Shown: piece by piece, positions 8,973-17,553 of the stretch | Layout of the letters: each line of letters opens with the position of its first letter | Position numbering within the stretch: position 1 is the stretch's first letter | Assembly: GCA_012103475.1 (NCBI GenBank) | Contig: WLWS01000001.1 | Coordinates: 1,015,881 to 1,079,880 of the forward strand | Length of the DNA stretch: 64,000 nucleotides | Direction of reading: 5' to 3' | Origin: Gammaproteobacteria bacterium | Lineage (GTDB): Bacteria > Pseudomonadota > Gammaproteobacteria > Eutrophobiales > Eutrophobiaceae | Made by a program: the position numbers and the translations under genes | The notes under the pieces: generated by a model | The model's input: the letters and a program-made list of their open reading frames with translations, nothing else | What the model was told of the DNA's origin: nothing | Database searches by the model: none

Positions 8973-9665
8973 ATGGAATATCTGCTGAAATCAATCATAG
9001 TGGCTTTCCAGCTTATATTCAGTTTTGATCCTGCTGTTTACGCGGTAGTCTGGACATCTATCAGTATTTCCCTGCTTGCTGTTCTGATTGCGGCTGGTTT
9101 CTGTATACCAATGTCCTTGCTGGTTGCCCTGCGCGAATTCCCCGGAAAAGCGCTTTTGTTACAAACTCTCAATACTCTGGTTGCCATGCCAACAGTTGTG
9201 GTCGGGCTCTTGCTTTACGGATTGTTAAGCCGACAGGGTCCCCTGGGAGAGTTAGGTTTGCTCTATACCCCGACGGCTATGGTAATGGGTCAATGTGTTC
9301 TCATCATTCCGGTCATCTGGAGTCTCGGAATTAGTGCCTGTAACAGTGCCGATCCGCGTTTGCTGACGACGGCCAGGGCAATGGGGGCCAATCCTGTGCA
9401 ACAGGGTCTCCTGTTTTTGAACGAACTGCGTTTTGCGATCATGGCAGCCATAGTGATGGGTTTTGGTCGGGCGATAGGTGAAGTTGGAATAGCCATGATG
9501 CTGGGCGGTAATATCGAAGGTTTCACACGGACAATGACAACCGCAATTGCCCTTGAAACCAGCAAGGGTGAATTCGAATTCGCACTGGCTTTGGGTGCAT
9601 TGTTACTTCTGGTGGCCTTTACCGTTAATGGCTTATTACAACGCTTTCAGTATTTGAACAAATGA
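8973..9665 (+). CDS. ABC transporter permease, tungstate TupB type
   Basis: Inner-membrane permease of 230 aa with five or six hydrophobic helices, including LLSRQGPLGELGLLYTPTAM and the EAA-loop region ARAMGANPVQQGLLFLNELR near residue 140. The phrase GRAIGEVGIAMMLGGNIEGF is typical of TupB/WtpB-like oxyanion importers. Its stop overlaps the ATG of the following ATPase by four bases (ATGA), so the two form one unit. No periplasmic binding protein is encoded on either side, which is unusual for tup operons. Substrate (tungstate, possibly molybdate) is inferred from family resemblance. Confidence 0.82.
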   Translation: MEYLLKSIIVAFQLIFSFDPAVYAVVWTSISISLLAVLIAAGFCIPMSLLVALREFPGKALLLQTLNTLVAMPTVVVGLLLYGLLSRQGPLGELGLLYTPTAMVMGQCVLIIPVIWSLGISACNSADPRLLTTARAMGANPVQQGLLFLNELRFAIMAAIVMGFGRAIGEVGIAMMLGGNIEGFTRTMTTAIALETSKGEFEFALALGALLLLVAFTVNGLLQRFQYLNK

Positions 9666-10657
9666 GCCTGATTTATCAACTTAATAATATTCAGTACATT
9701 TATACGACTACACCGGTATTGCGTATTGATGAATATAGTATTGAGGAACACTCAGTTACCGCGCTGGTAGGTGCGAACGGCTCTGGTAAAAGCACTCTGT
9801 TGAATATGCTCGCCTTTATCACTGAGCCAACAGCGGGTGAGTTAATTTACGCGGGCGAAAAAATGAGTTCTGCCCATAGCACTGATTGCAGGCGTGAAAC
9901 AGCCTACGTTCAGCAGAAACCCTATCTGTTCAATTTTTCGGTAAGACAGAATATAGAGCTCGGTCTGAAACTGAGAGGCATTAATAAGCGGCTTCGTCGA
10001 CACTCAAGTGACAAAATAGCGGAGAAACTGAATCTGAGTAAATTGCTTGGCAGACGGGCGCACGAGTTATCCGGCGGCGAATTACAGAAAGTTGCTATCG
10101 CCCGTGCCCTTATACTTGAGCCGAGAGTCTTACTATTGGATGAGCCTTTTTCGCATCTGGATAAAAATTCACGAATTGATATCGAAAACCTGCTGAAATC
10201 GCTCACGGCATCTGCCGCACAAACGATAATATTCAGCACCCATGATGTACTACAAGCGCAGAGTCTGGCAACACAGGTCTGTAGTTTGAATCAGGGAAGA
10301 ATTGGTTCGTCATTGCATGTAAATACTTTTAAGGGCGATCTGGATGTGATTGCAGGCGTATTCAAGACTTCGCGGCTTGATATTCACGTTCCACCGTTGT
10401 TTGAAGCGGGTTCACAGCTCGCAATTGACTCTACGCAGCTGGTACTTTCCCGTGAACGCCTGAAATCCAGCATGCGTAATCAATTTCAGGGGCGGGTAGT
10501 GGGTCTACAGGAGCTTGGAGGCGAGGTAAATATCAGTGTCGATGCCGGAGAAATCTGGCAGGCCATTATCACCCATGAAGCCCTGAACGATCTGCAGATT
10601 GAGATTGGGGCGGAGATCTGGTTGAGCTTCAAATCGAGTGCAGTTCAGGTTTTCTAG
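9662..10657 (+). CDS. ABC transporter ATP-binding protein, tungstate/molybdate type
   Basis: Energises uptake through the permease just upstream. Walker A GANGSGKST is near residue 37, the ABC signature LSGGELQ near 136, Walker B VLLLDEPFSHLDK near 157 and the switch histidine in FSTHD. Residues 260-331 form a TOBE-like oxyanion-binding extension (RVVGLQELGGEVNISVDAGE), as in molybdate/tungstate importers. The 331-aa length is therefore longer than a bare TupC. The ATG overlaps the permease stop. Confidence 0.85.
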   Translation: MSLIYQLNNIQYIYTTTPVLRIDEYSIEEHSVTALVGANGSGKSTLLNMLAFITEPTAGELIYAGEKMSSAHSTDCRRETAYVQQKPYLFNFSVRQNIELGLKLRGINKRLRRHSSDKIAEKLNLSKLLGRRAHELSGGELQKVAIARALILEPRVLLLDEPFSHLDKNSRIDIENLLKSLTASAAQTIIFSTHDVLQAQSLATQVCSLNQGRIGSSLHVNTFKGDLDVIAGVFKTSRLDIHVPPLFEAGSQLAIDSTQLVLSRERLKSSMRNQFQGRVVGLQELGGEVNISVDAGEIWQAIITHEALNDLQIEIGAEIWLSFKSSAVQVF

Positions 10658-10806
10658 GGAATTCACGGCGAAAGCGGTAAATTTATCTCTGATTTTGTGA
10701 GATTGGCCAAGTATTTCCTTCAACAAAGCTGCCATAACGTCATATAATATTTCGCATTCTTATGAACTTAGCCGTGGAAAGTAAGCCAATAGTACAGATT
10801 TATTGA

Positions 10807-11445
10807 ATGGCCATGCAGGACAAAACTCTCGAAAAGATCGCAGCGGCTTTGTATGAGCCGAAATTGCCCTATCATAATTTTGGTCATGCCATTACTGTGA
10901 CTCGTTTTTCTGCGCAGCTTATTGAGCAGTGTTGCCGGGAAAACGTGCCGCTTGATGAGAAGGTGGTCTATTATGCCTTGCTTTTTCATGATGCCGGTTA
11001 TCAGCATGATCATCATGCTCTTGGCTTCGATTCCAAGGAAGCCTATTCGGCCGATCTGTCTGAACACGCATTGCGCGACTATGGTGTTGATGTGGATGTT
11101 ATCAACAAAGTCAAAAAGGCGATTCTGGCAACCCATATCGACGGAACCTGTGAATCAAATGAAGACAAGGCCGTGCGGGCATCCGATCTTTCCGGGCTGG
11201 CTGCGGGTTATGATGTTTTTAAAGCCAATGCGATAAAGTTAAGAGAAGAACAGGAAATGATGTCAGGTCAGAGTCCGGACTGGAGCACATATACAGCCAG
11301 CGTCAGAGACACGGTACGGTTATTTCTACGAGAAGAGCTTGAACTAACCAGTGATTATTTCGATGAAAATAATAACTCTGTTTTTCATACAAAAGTTGAA
11401 GAAAACATACAGATCCTGTTATCTGATAACTCACCTACAATGTAA
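10807..11445 (+). CDS. HD-domain metal-dependent phosphohydrolase-like protein
   Basis: Soluble 212-aa protein with an HD-type metal site: PYHNFGHAITVTRFSAQL supplies the first histidines, YALLFHDAGYQHDHHALGFD the HD pair near residue 60, and AILATHIDG a later histidine. This arrangement resembles the small HD family of predicted metal-dependent hydrolases. The substrate is unknown, and no nucleotide-sensing or synthetase domain is attached. The next gene begins 14 bases downstream, so the two are probably co-transcribed. Confidence 0.75.
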   Translation: MAMQDKTLEKIAAALYEPKLPYHNFGHAITVTRFSAQLIEQCCRENVPLDEKVVYYALLFHDAGYQHDHHALGFDSKEAYSADLSEHALRDYGVDVDVINKVKKAILATHIDGTCESNEDKAVRASDLSGLAAGYDVFKANAIKLREEQEMMSGQSPDWSTYTASVRDTVRLFLREELELTSDYFDENNNSVFHTKVEENIQILLSDNSPTM

Positions 11446-11459
11446 GATCCTTTTTTGTT

Positions 11460-11801
11460 ATGCCCGTCTACGAATATCTATGTCCTGATAACGGATATGT
11501 AGTTGAAGTAAATCATCCAATGAATGTGAAGTTAAAAAACTGGGGAGAGTTATGCTTTGCCGCGCAGATTTCTCTAGAAGATACCGATCCTTTGTCTGAG
11601 ATAGAACGTATATTTACCAGCGCTCCCGGAGTTGCTGTACCCAAATTTAACAGTGAATTGAAAAACATGGGCTTTACCAAACTGGTAAAAAGGGACGATG
11701 GGGTTTACGAAAATGTGACCTCAATTGATGGTGAGAAAAAGTATATGACACAGGGTGATAAAGACTCCGTTCCACATTTTCACAAGAAAATAGGTGACTA
11801 A
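11460..11801 (+). CDS. FmdB-like small protein with degenerate zinc ribbon
   Basis: Starts with MPVYEYLCPDNG, the hallmark opening of FmdB-type zinc-ribbon proteins. The usual CxxC pairs are missing: only C8 and the C of WGELCFAAQ remain. I recognise the pattern of MPxYEYxCPxNG followed by WGELC from marine bacterial members of the group. The C-terminus is acidic and polar. Function is unknown. The stop codon overlaps the possible upstream GTG start of the MscS gene, so it may be coupled to the channel gene. Confidence 0.55.
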   Translation: MPVYEYLCPDNGYVVEVNHPMNVKLKNWGELCFAAQISLEDTDPLSEIERIFTSAPGVAVPKFNSELKNMGFTKLVKRDDGVYENVTSIDGEKKYMTQGDKDSVPHFHKKIGD

Positions 11802-11808
11802 GCCTGAT

Positions 11809-12639
11809 ATGGAATCCGAAATTGATCTTGAAACACTGGAGAAATTTGCCGATCTGGCCAGTGAGTTAATTATCAAGTACGCCTTTCAGATACTGGGCGC
11901 GATAGTTGTTTTAATTCTGGGCTGGTTTGTCGCCAGATGGGTGTCCGGTCTGATATTGAAATTATGCCAGCGGGCCAGTCTCGACGTTACCTTATCTAAA
12001 TTCTTTGCCGACATTGCCAAGGGTCTGGTGCTGATTTTCGTGCTGATAATAGCACTCGGTAAATTCGGGATCACTATTGCACCCTTTATTGCGGCACTCG
12101 GTGCGGTAGCTTTCGGCGGAACGCTGGCTTTACAAGGACCCTTGTCCAACTACGGTGCTGGCCTTACTATTATTCTGACTAGACCTTTCATTGTTTCTGA
12201 CACGATCCGAATTCAAGGTGTGACCGGCATTGTTGAGGTAGTAAAGCTCGCTTATACCCAGCTTAGTACAGAAGATGGAGAAGTTATTACCATCCCCAAC
12301 AAATTAATTGTCGGAGAGATACTACACAACTCTAATGCAAGTCTTATTGTAGAAGGTAGCATCGGTGTCGCCTATGACAGCGATACGGATAAAGCTGTTG
12401 AATTAATCAGAGAAGTACTGGGAAGTCATCCGGATGTTGTTGACACACCCACCGCGCAGATTGGTATTCAGCAATTTGCCGATTCAGCGATAGAAATCGG
12501 GTTTCGATACTGGGTGCCTACCAGTAAATATTATGAAGTCATGTATGCAGTGAACGGTCGTATTCTGTCCAGTTTGAATGATGCGAAAATCACCATACCT
12601 TTTCCGCAACGAGATGTGCATATTATTGAGAAGGCTTAG
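11809..12639 (+). CDS. Small-conductance mechanosensitive channel (MscS family)
   Basis: Inner-membrane channel that opens on hypo-osmotic shock. I chose the ATG at 11809 because an AGGTGA lies upstream, while the GTG at 11794 has no ribosome-binding site. This gives about 276 aa, close to the 286 of E. coli MscS. Three N-terminal helices end in the pore helix region ALGAVAFGGTLALQGPLSNY. The beta domain (RPFIVSDTIRIQGVTGIVEV, then TIPNKLIVGE) and the C-terminal alpha/beta domain follow. The gene overlaps the tail of the convergent membrane-protein gene by 17 bases. Confidence 0.92.
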   Translation: MESEIDLETLEKFADLASELIIKYAFQILGAIVVLILGWFVARWVSGLILKLCQRASLDVTLSKFFADIAKGLVLIFVLIIALGKFGITIAPFIAALGAVAFGGTLALQGPLSNYGAGLTIILTRPFIVSDTIRIQGVTGIVEVVKLAYTQLSTEDGEVITIPNKLIVGEILHNSNASLIVEGSIGVAYDSDTDKAVELIREVLGSHPDVVDTPTAQIGIQQFADSAIEIGFRYWVPTSKYYEVMYAVNGRILSSLNDAKITIPFPQRDVHIIEKA

Positions 12640-13324
12640 TGGCAGAATTTCGTTTCGGCTTGTTCGTATTAGCGGTTGCCTTCTCGTACATCAATAACAG
12701 TTTCTGATACTGGTATTTCAGTTTTTCCAGCTCGTATTGTTTGCTGATATAACCAAGCAACTGTCGGTTCATTCTGTAACCTGCAGTGCTAATGAAGAAA
12801 CAATAAAGTAAAATGAAGCCACCGAGAGTGCTGCTGTAAATATCTCCGAGTGAAATTAGATATAATGCCGAAGGCAAAAGCGTAGGGAAAACATAAAAGA
12901 ACAGAACCATCAGGCTGACGGAATAGGATATGGTTGCTCCCGCCACGAGTCCTGATACAGAAAGCAAAGTAATACCTGTGTACAGCGTAAATTCGATTAT
13001 GTTTTTACCATCATGCGGGATCAATATAATGGCTGCCAGACCCCACATAATACCGGACAGGCAGACGCTGCCGACAAACAGGTCATGCCATTTTGATGCA
13101 TTGTCGAGTGTAATTTCAGATCGCTTATATTTCCACAGAAGGCCATAGCGAAGAATCGAAAAGACCCAGATTACTATCAGCCAGCCAATCAGTACCGGTC
13201 GATTGGCAACGCCCCAAAGTGCCGCAGCAAGAATTATTGACGCGACTACCGGAAAGAAAAAGGTAATGGCAGATTGCGAATACAGAATTTCAACCTGGGC
13301 TAGAATAAGTCGTTTTTGCTGCAT
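12623..13324 (-). CDS. Membrane protein resembling an N-terminal sensor domain, no output domain
   Basis: 233 aa with about six or seven hydrophobic helices (FFFPVVASIILAAALWGVA, GWLIVIWVFSILRYGLLW, LCGIMWGLAAIILIP-like segments). A short basic, helical tail at residues 190-233 follows (YELEKLKYQYQKLLLMYEKA). The pattern resembles the membrane half of bacterial GGDEF or histidine kinase sensors, where that helical linker would lead into a signalling domain. Here the protein simply stops. It may be a truncated sensor or a stand-alone membrane protein. The neighbouring genes give no clue. Confidence 0.55.
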   Translation of the reverse strand: MQQKRLILAQVEILYSQSAITFFFPVVASIILAAALWGVANRPVLIGWLIVIWVFSILRYGLLWKYKRSEITLDNASKWHDLFVGSVCLSGIMWGLAAIILIPHDGKNIIEFTLYTGITLLSVSGLVAGATISYSVSLMVLFFYVFPTLLPSALYLISLGDIYSSTLGGFILLYCFFISTAGYRMNRQLLGYISKQYELEKLKYQYQKLLLMYEKATANTNKPKRNSATKPSQ

Positions 13325-13359
13325 TTGTTTTTATCCAGTATGCCTTGATCAAACAGGAA

Positions 13360-13758
13360 CTAATGTAAAATATCACTTTCTGCCGGGTTACCCAAAGCCG
13401 GCATTGGTCCTGACTGGTGGTGAATCATTTTCCATCCAGACTCTTCCCTGACAAACACATTCGTGGCTACTAGTTCTGTTTCGGCGAGTACTTCGGTACA
13501 AATAACGAGTGCAGTATCTCCCAGAATTTTGGCATTGGCATCGTGACAGCTTATGGCAGGAGACATACCGCCTTCAAGTATACGTTTCCAGCTGGATCTT
13601 ACCGCTTCATGGCCTAGTAGCGGAGGCCAGCCCGGGTGAATCACTGCGATCTCATGAGTGTCTGACCATAACTTCTGCATACTTTCCATGTCCTTATTGG
13701 AAAAGGCCAGATAAAAAGCATCATTTGCGCCAAGTACGGCCTGTTCCTGTATTTTCAT
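13360..13758 (-). CDS. SnoaL/NTF2-fold protein (DUF4440-like)
   Basis: Small soluble protein of 132 aa. It has the NTF2-like pattern: an N-terminal helix pair (NDAFYLAFSNKDMESMQKLW), the HPGWPPLLGHEAVRSSWKRI loop, and a beta-sheet ending in REESGWKMIHHQSGP. Family members act as small-molecule isomerases, dehydratases or hydrolases, or as binding proteins. No substrate can be assigned. It starts upstream of the membrane-protein gene on the same strand, with a 35-base gap. Confidence 0.75.
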   Translation of the reverse strand: MKIQEQAVLGANDAFYLAFSNKDMESMQKLWSDTHEIAVIHPGWPPLLGHEAVRSSWKRILEGGMSPAISCHDANAKILGDTALVICTEVLAETELVATNVFVREESGWKMIHHQSGPMPALGNPAESDILH

Positions 13759-13818
13759 GTAGGCACTATTTTTGAGGAAATGAATGGTGCGTAACAGACT
13801 AGATTACCAGTATTGCTA

Positions 13819-14616
13819 CTACTTGTATGTATAAGCGAAATCATATTTTAGATATTCATCACAAATTTTCTGTAAAAACCGCTTTTCCTCATCGCTGTAC
13901 CACTCCATATAATGTTTTTTGTCTTCGCGCACCACGGTTACGCCAAAAGGTGTTTCCGGGTCCTTTTTTTTGCTCATTTTTTCTTTACTTGATTCACTGA
14001 TGCCATAAAGAAGTTGTTCATCACTGAGACCAAGCTTCCAGTATTGATTGAGCTTCTGAAGTTCGCTCAATGGCGAGGACCTAATATCTTCGTATCTGAG
14101 TAGAAGTGTATTGGCCGGATAGCGTTCTATTAATTTTCCCCAACTATTATAAAATCGAATGCACCACCAGATATCATTATTAAAGCGATGACCACTGATG
14201 TCACCACGAAGATATTCCTTGAAGTCGCACTGGTAGTGTTCTTTCCATTTCTCATAGTTCGATACAAGGGACGCGCGAATATCTCTTACCAGTATAAGAT
14301 AAGGTGGCAGTTTTATTGCGTGTCGAAACATACCATTGCCTAGTAGAAAATGCGGTATGGAATGAGCACTGACCAGATGCGGCAGAAAGTCATTGCTGCG
14401 CGGGTCTTTCGGCCCGCCGATAACATCGTTGGCATGAATGTATTCAGGTGGAGGAAGATCGTATTTCTTCGTCAGGGCCATGGCTAACATGTGTTTAAGC
14501 CAGTGCGTACCGCCCTGATGCATGCTGATTAGAAAGCCATCAAATTCACGATGTTTGATTAAAGAGAAATTTGAAATATCCCTTCGCAGGCTGTGGTATT
14601 TAAATGCTAAGGTCAT
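13819..14616 (-). CDS. Sulfotransferase-domain protein
   Basis: Cytosolic-type PAPS-dependent sulfotransferase, 265 aa. The 5'-phosphosulfate loop appears as GFLISMHQGGTHWLKHML near residue 30. The 3'-phosphate region is LILVRDIRASLVSNYEKW near residue 110, with the Arg and Ser expected for PAPS binding. A C-terminal segment KKDPETPFGVTVV resembles the late loop of the family. It lies next to glycan-type genes on both strands, so a surface polysaccharide or lipid acceptor is likely but not shown. Confidence 0.78.
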   Translation of the reverse strand: MTLAFKYHSLRRDISNFSLIKHREFDGFLISMHQGGTHWLKHMLAMALTKKYDLPPPEYIHANDVIGGPKDPRSNDFLPHLVSAHSIPHFLLGNGMFRHAIKLPPYLILVRDIRASLVSNYEKWKEHYQCDFKEYLRGDISGHRFNNDIWWCIRFYNSWGKLIERYPANTLLLRYEDIRSSPLSELQKLNQYWKLGLSDEQLLYGISESSKEKMSKKKDPETPFGVTVVREDKKHYMEWYSDEEKRFLQKICDEYLKYDFAYTYK

Positions 14617-14846
14617 TAATCAGGGCGATGAATAGTTGAATGGGTATTCTACACTAGACAAGACTTCAATGAAGATGCTTTGTAATGAAAAAATGAAGGG
14701 CTTGCTTATATTATTTTCGCTTCCTGTATATACTTACAGCTGTTCCTGTTCTGTATTGATCATGTGATTTTCCGACTAGAGGTTCATACTCTGTTCAAAA
14801 CAGCAATCTGATATAAAGTGATCCGCAAGACAAAAGGTTTTGTATT

Positions 14847-16385
14847 TTGAGCATAGATAATCGAACCTCAAATAGCGAATTTGAAGCCCGTCGCGATGTG
14901 GCCAAAGGTGCTGGCACTGTGTTTCTGGCCAAAACGGGCTCAGTAATCGAAATTATTACGCAACCTGCCTACACATGGATGTTTGGCCTGGCGACCTACG
15001 GACTTTATTCAGTACTGTGGTCATTGGTAAATCTGTTGGAAAATATTGCCGATCTGGCAATGACTGCGGCCTTGCAACGGGTATTACCAAAGATGGAAGA
15101 GGCTGAAGCGCGGGCCGCTGTAATCAAAGCAGCATTTATACTGGGTGTATTGCCCTGTCTTGTGCTCGCTTTTTTAATCTCGATTAACGCAGATCAACTT
15201 GCACCTCTTTTCAATGTTGCAGACAAGGATCTGGCTCAGTTGGAGACTGGTATTACCCTGTTCATCTGGGCTCTGCCCTTATGGGCAAGTCTTGAGATTG
15301 CAACTTCAGCCCTGCGCGCCTGTCAGGCCTTTGGCCCGGAAATTCGTTTGCGTTTATTGTGGGAGCAATTAAGTCGTTTCGTTCTGGCCGTATTACTATG
15401 GTCGTTCGGCGTAGATACTCTCGCTTTGCTAATTGCACATTTGATGTCTCTAATTTTAACTACCTTCCTGTCCTTACGATTGCTCCACAAATATTGTGAT
15501 TTGAAACTGGCCTGGCGTTGTAATATTTCATACAGCATTTATCGCGATCTGTTTTTGTCAGGTCTGTCTGTGTTACCCGCAAACGTTTTAAGTCGAATGT
15601 TTGTTGATATGCCAGCGATAGTACTAAATTTCAGTTTGCCCGGTGCCGCGGGTGCCAATGCGTCCGGCCTGTACAGCATTGCGAGAAAACTGGCTAGTAT
15701 CCCGCAGTTGGTCCGAAGTGTGTTTTCACATGTGGTCAGTCCTGTTGGCGCTGCATCCGTAAATCGAGAACAGCGTGCTGCCCAGGCGCTATACACCTTC
15801 TCAATCAGATTATCCTTGCTGCTGGCATTACCAACGGCGATGGCTCTGATTATGGCGGCGGACACAATGCTTGCACTATTCGTTACAGGTGCAGCGGCAG
15901 CCTGGCCAGTCGTGGTAATTCTGACAACCGCGAGAGGCTTCGAAGCAGCCTTTGGCCCGGCATCCGCTTTACAACAAGTGATAAGTCATCGTGGCTTACC
16001 GATACTTAACAGCGCAATTGGATTTCTGGTGGCAATGATAGTCCTGCTTATCACTTTTTCAGATTATCAAACTGTCGGTATGGCGTTCGCAGTTGCGTCG
16101 GGGCAGCTCGTAATTGCTTTTATGTCTGTTTGGCAGTTAGCGAAGACCGAAGGTCTGAAACCCTTTGATGGTAGTTTCAAACGCCTTGTTATTGGCGCGT
16201 CTTTAGCCTGCCTGCTGATCTTTCTTACTGGCCTGACAATGAATTCTGCTCCGGCGCTCGTCAAAGCGCTGGCAATTACTCTGAGTTATTTGCTAGCGCT
16301 CTGGCTAAGTGTTCGTTTCGCTTTACCAGTCAAAGATCGCGATGCTCTGGGAAAGCTTGGAAGACGACTAAAACTTTCAAGTTGA
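14847..16385 (+). CDS. Lipopolysaccharide/polysaccharide flippase-like membrane protein (MATE/Wzx superfamily)
   Basis: 512 aa with 12-14 hydrophobic helices and the first-helix pattern GAGTVFLAKTGSVIEIITQP common to oligosaccharide flippases of the MVF/MATE superfamily. It presumably moves lipid-linked glycan units to the periplasm. The best start I see is TTG at 14847; no in-frame ATG precedes the first helix. It is divergent from the sulfotransferase gene, with a 230-base A+T-rich intergenic region that could hold promoters for both. No polymerase (Wzy) is present in the window. Confidence 0.82.
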   Translation: MSIDNRTSNSEFEARRDVAKGAGTVFLAKTGSVIEIITQPAYTWMFGLATYGLYSVLWSLVNLLENIADLAMTAALQRVLPKMEEAEARAAVIKAAFILGVLPCLVLAFLISINADQLAPLFNVADKDLAQLETGITLFIWALPLWASLEIATSALRACQAFGPEIRLRLLWEQLSRFVLAVLLWSFGVDTLALLIAHLMSLILTTFLSLRLLHKYCDLKLAWRCNISYSIYRDLFLSGLSVLPANVLSRMFVDMPAIVLNFSLPGAAGANASGLYSIARKLASIPQLVRSVFSHVVSPVGAASVNREQRAAQALYTFSIRLSLLLALPTAMALIMAADTMLALFVTGAAAAWPVVVILTTARGFEAAFGPASALQQVISHRGLPILNSAIGFLVAMIVLLITFSDYQTVGMAFAVASGQLVIAFMSVWQLAKTEGLKPFDGSFKRLVIGASLACLLIFLTGLTMNSAPALVKALAITLSYLLALWLSVRFALPVKDRDALGKLGRRLKLSS

Positions 16386-16419
16386 TGTACTACCACGCAG
16401 TATAATACCGGGTTTAATA

Positions 16420-17532
16420 CTAGCGTTTATCCATTTGAATAAAGTGAATTATCGATTCAGCGCCTCTTACAGACGAAGGCTTATCATTACGGTCAAAAGC
16501 TTCATCAACAAATTGTTTTTGCAATTGGAGTAATGCTTCATCTGGTACAGTTTCTGTCCGGTTAAGCGCTTCCTTCAGGCCCAGAGAATTTTTTATCACA
16601 TCTCCCGTTTTCCAGAATTTCAAATTGGTTTCTTCCAACTCGTTCGGATTGAGAAAAATACACGGGCGCTGACGGTAATACAGGAACTCGTAAACCTGGC
16701 TCGAGACATCGCCGAGATATATATCGGTACTGCGCGTGTAAGTCATATCAGTTGAGAGTACGCTTCCCGTGTCAATAAGGATGTTGGTGCAATTTCTGAA
16801 TGAATCAATATTGATACTTCCGTGATAGCGTTTGTGTTTAAAAAGACGAATATGCGGAGCGAAGATCAGATTGTACTTAGATGATTTCGCGAAGAACTCA
16901 AGAACATCTTTTCCCATTTTCAACCAGGAGGATTGGCGAGGATGAAAGTGTGGTGTGTAGAGTACGACGGGTTTGTCGTTCTCGAAGAATCTGGAAGTCG
17001 ATGGTTTCAGTTTTTCCAGAGCTTCAAACTTCGGGTAACCAATTATCCTGCAACAACCTTCGGCCAGTTCACTACTGAATCTGTCGTAGTAAGACTGTCC
17101 TGGTACCAGAACATAATCAAATTTGAGTCGACCTTTATTGAAAGACACCGGTCGATCGCCGGCGCCATGTCTTAAACCAATAAACTTGATCTTTTTAAAA
17201 GCAGGCAGCAGTTTCAGGCTGATAAAATTTTTCTCCGGTGCGACAAGCGCATCATATGAAGTGAGCAGCTTACGATTGCGCCATAAGACCAGTGGGCGAT
17301 GCAGGGAGGGGAAACGTGTGGCCAGTATTCTACTGCCGGGTAATAAACTAAATGAACAATTATGCTCGGGATAGACAGCAGCGATACGATGGGCTTCTTT
17401 GAGAGTGCTTTCGCTGGAGAACAAAAGATCAACCTTGATCTCAGGCTTAAGTCTGGATAGCTCGAATGCCACAGGTGCGCCATGGATTACCTGATAACTT
17501 AAATAGTGATTGAATAGAAAACCAACTTTCAT
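16420..17532 (-). CDS. CDP-glycerol glycerophosphotransferase-like protein
   Basis: 370 aa, GT-B-like layout without membrane segments. The N-terminal half has FIGLRHGAGDRPVSFNKGRL, and the C-terminal half contains VVLYTPHFHPRQSSWLKMG and STDIYLGDVSSQVYEFLYY. These resemble the TagB/TagF-type conserved regions, where a histidine in an H-G motif and a D-x-S-S acceptor loop are catalytic. Likely role: adding a polyol-phosphate or sugar-phosphate unit to a surface glycan. Exact donor unknown. It is followed by the amidotransferase on the same strand with a 21-base gap and converges with the flippase gene. Confidence 0.72.
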   Translation of the reverse strand: MKVGFLFNHYLSYQVIHGAPVAFELSRLKPEIKVDLLFSSESTLKEAHRIAAVYPEHNCSFSLLPGSRILATRFPSLHRPLVLWRNRKLLTSYDALVAPEKNFISLKLLPAFKKIKFIGLRHGAGDRPVSFNKGRLKFDYVLVPGQSYYDRFSSELAEGCCRIIGYPKFEALEKLKPSTSRFFENDKPVVLYTPHFHPRQSSWLKMGKDVLEFFAKSSKYNLIFAPHIRLFKHKRYHGSINIDSFRNCTNILIDTGSVLSTDMTYTRSTDIYLGDVSSQVYEFLYYRQRPCIFLNPNELEETNLKFWKTGDVIKNSLGLKEALNRTETVPDEALLQLQKQFVDEAFDRNDKPSSVRGAESIIHFIQMDKR

Positions 17533-17553
17533 TGTTGTTCTCTCAATAAAAAT

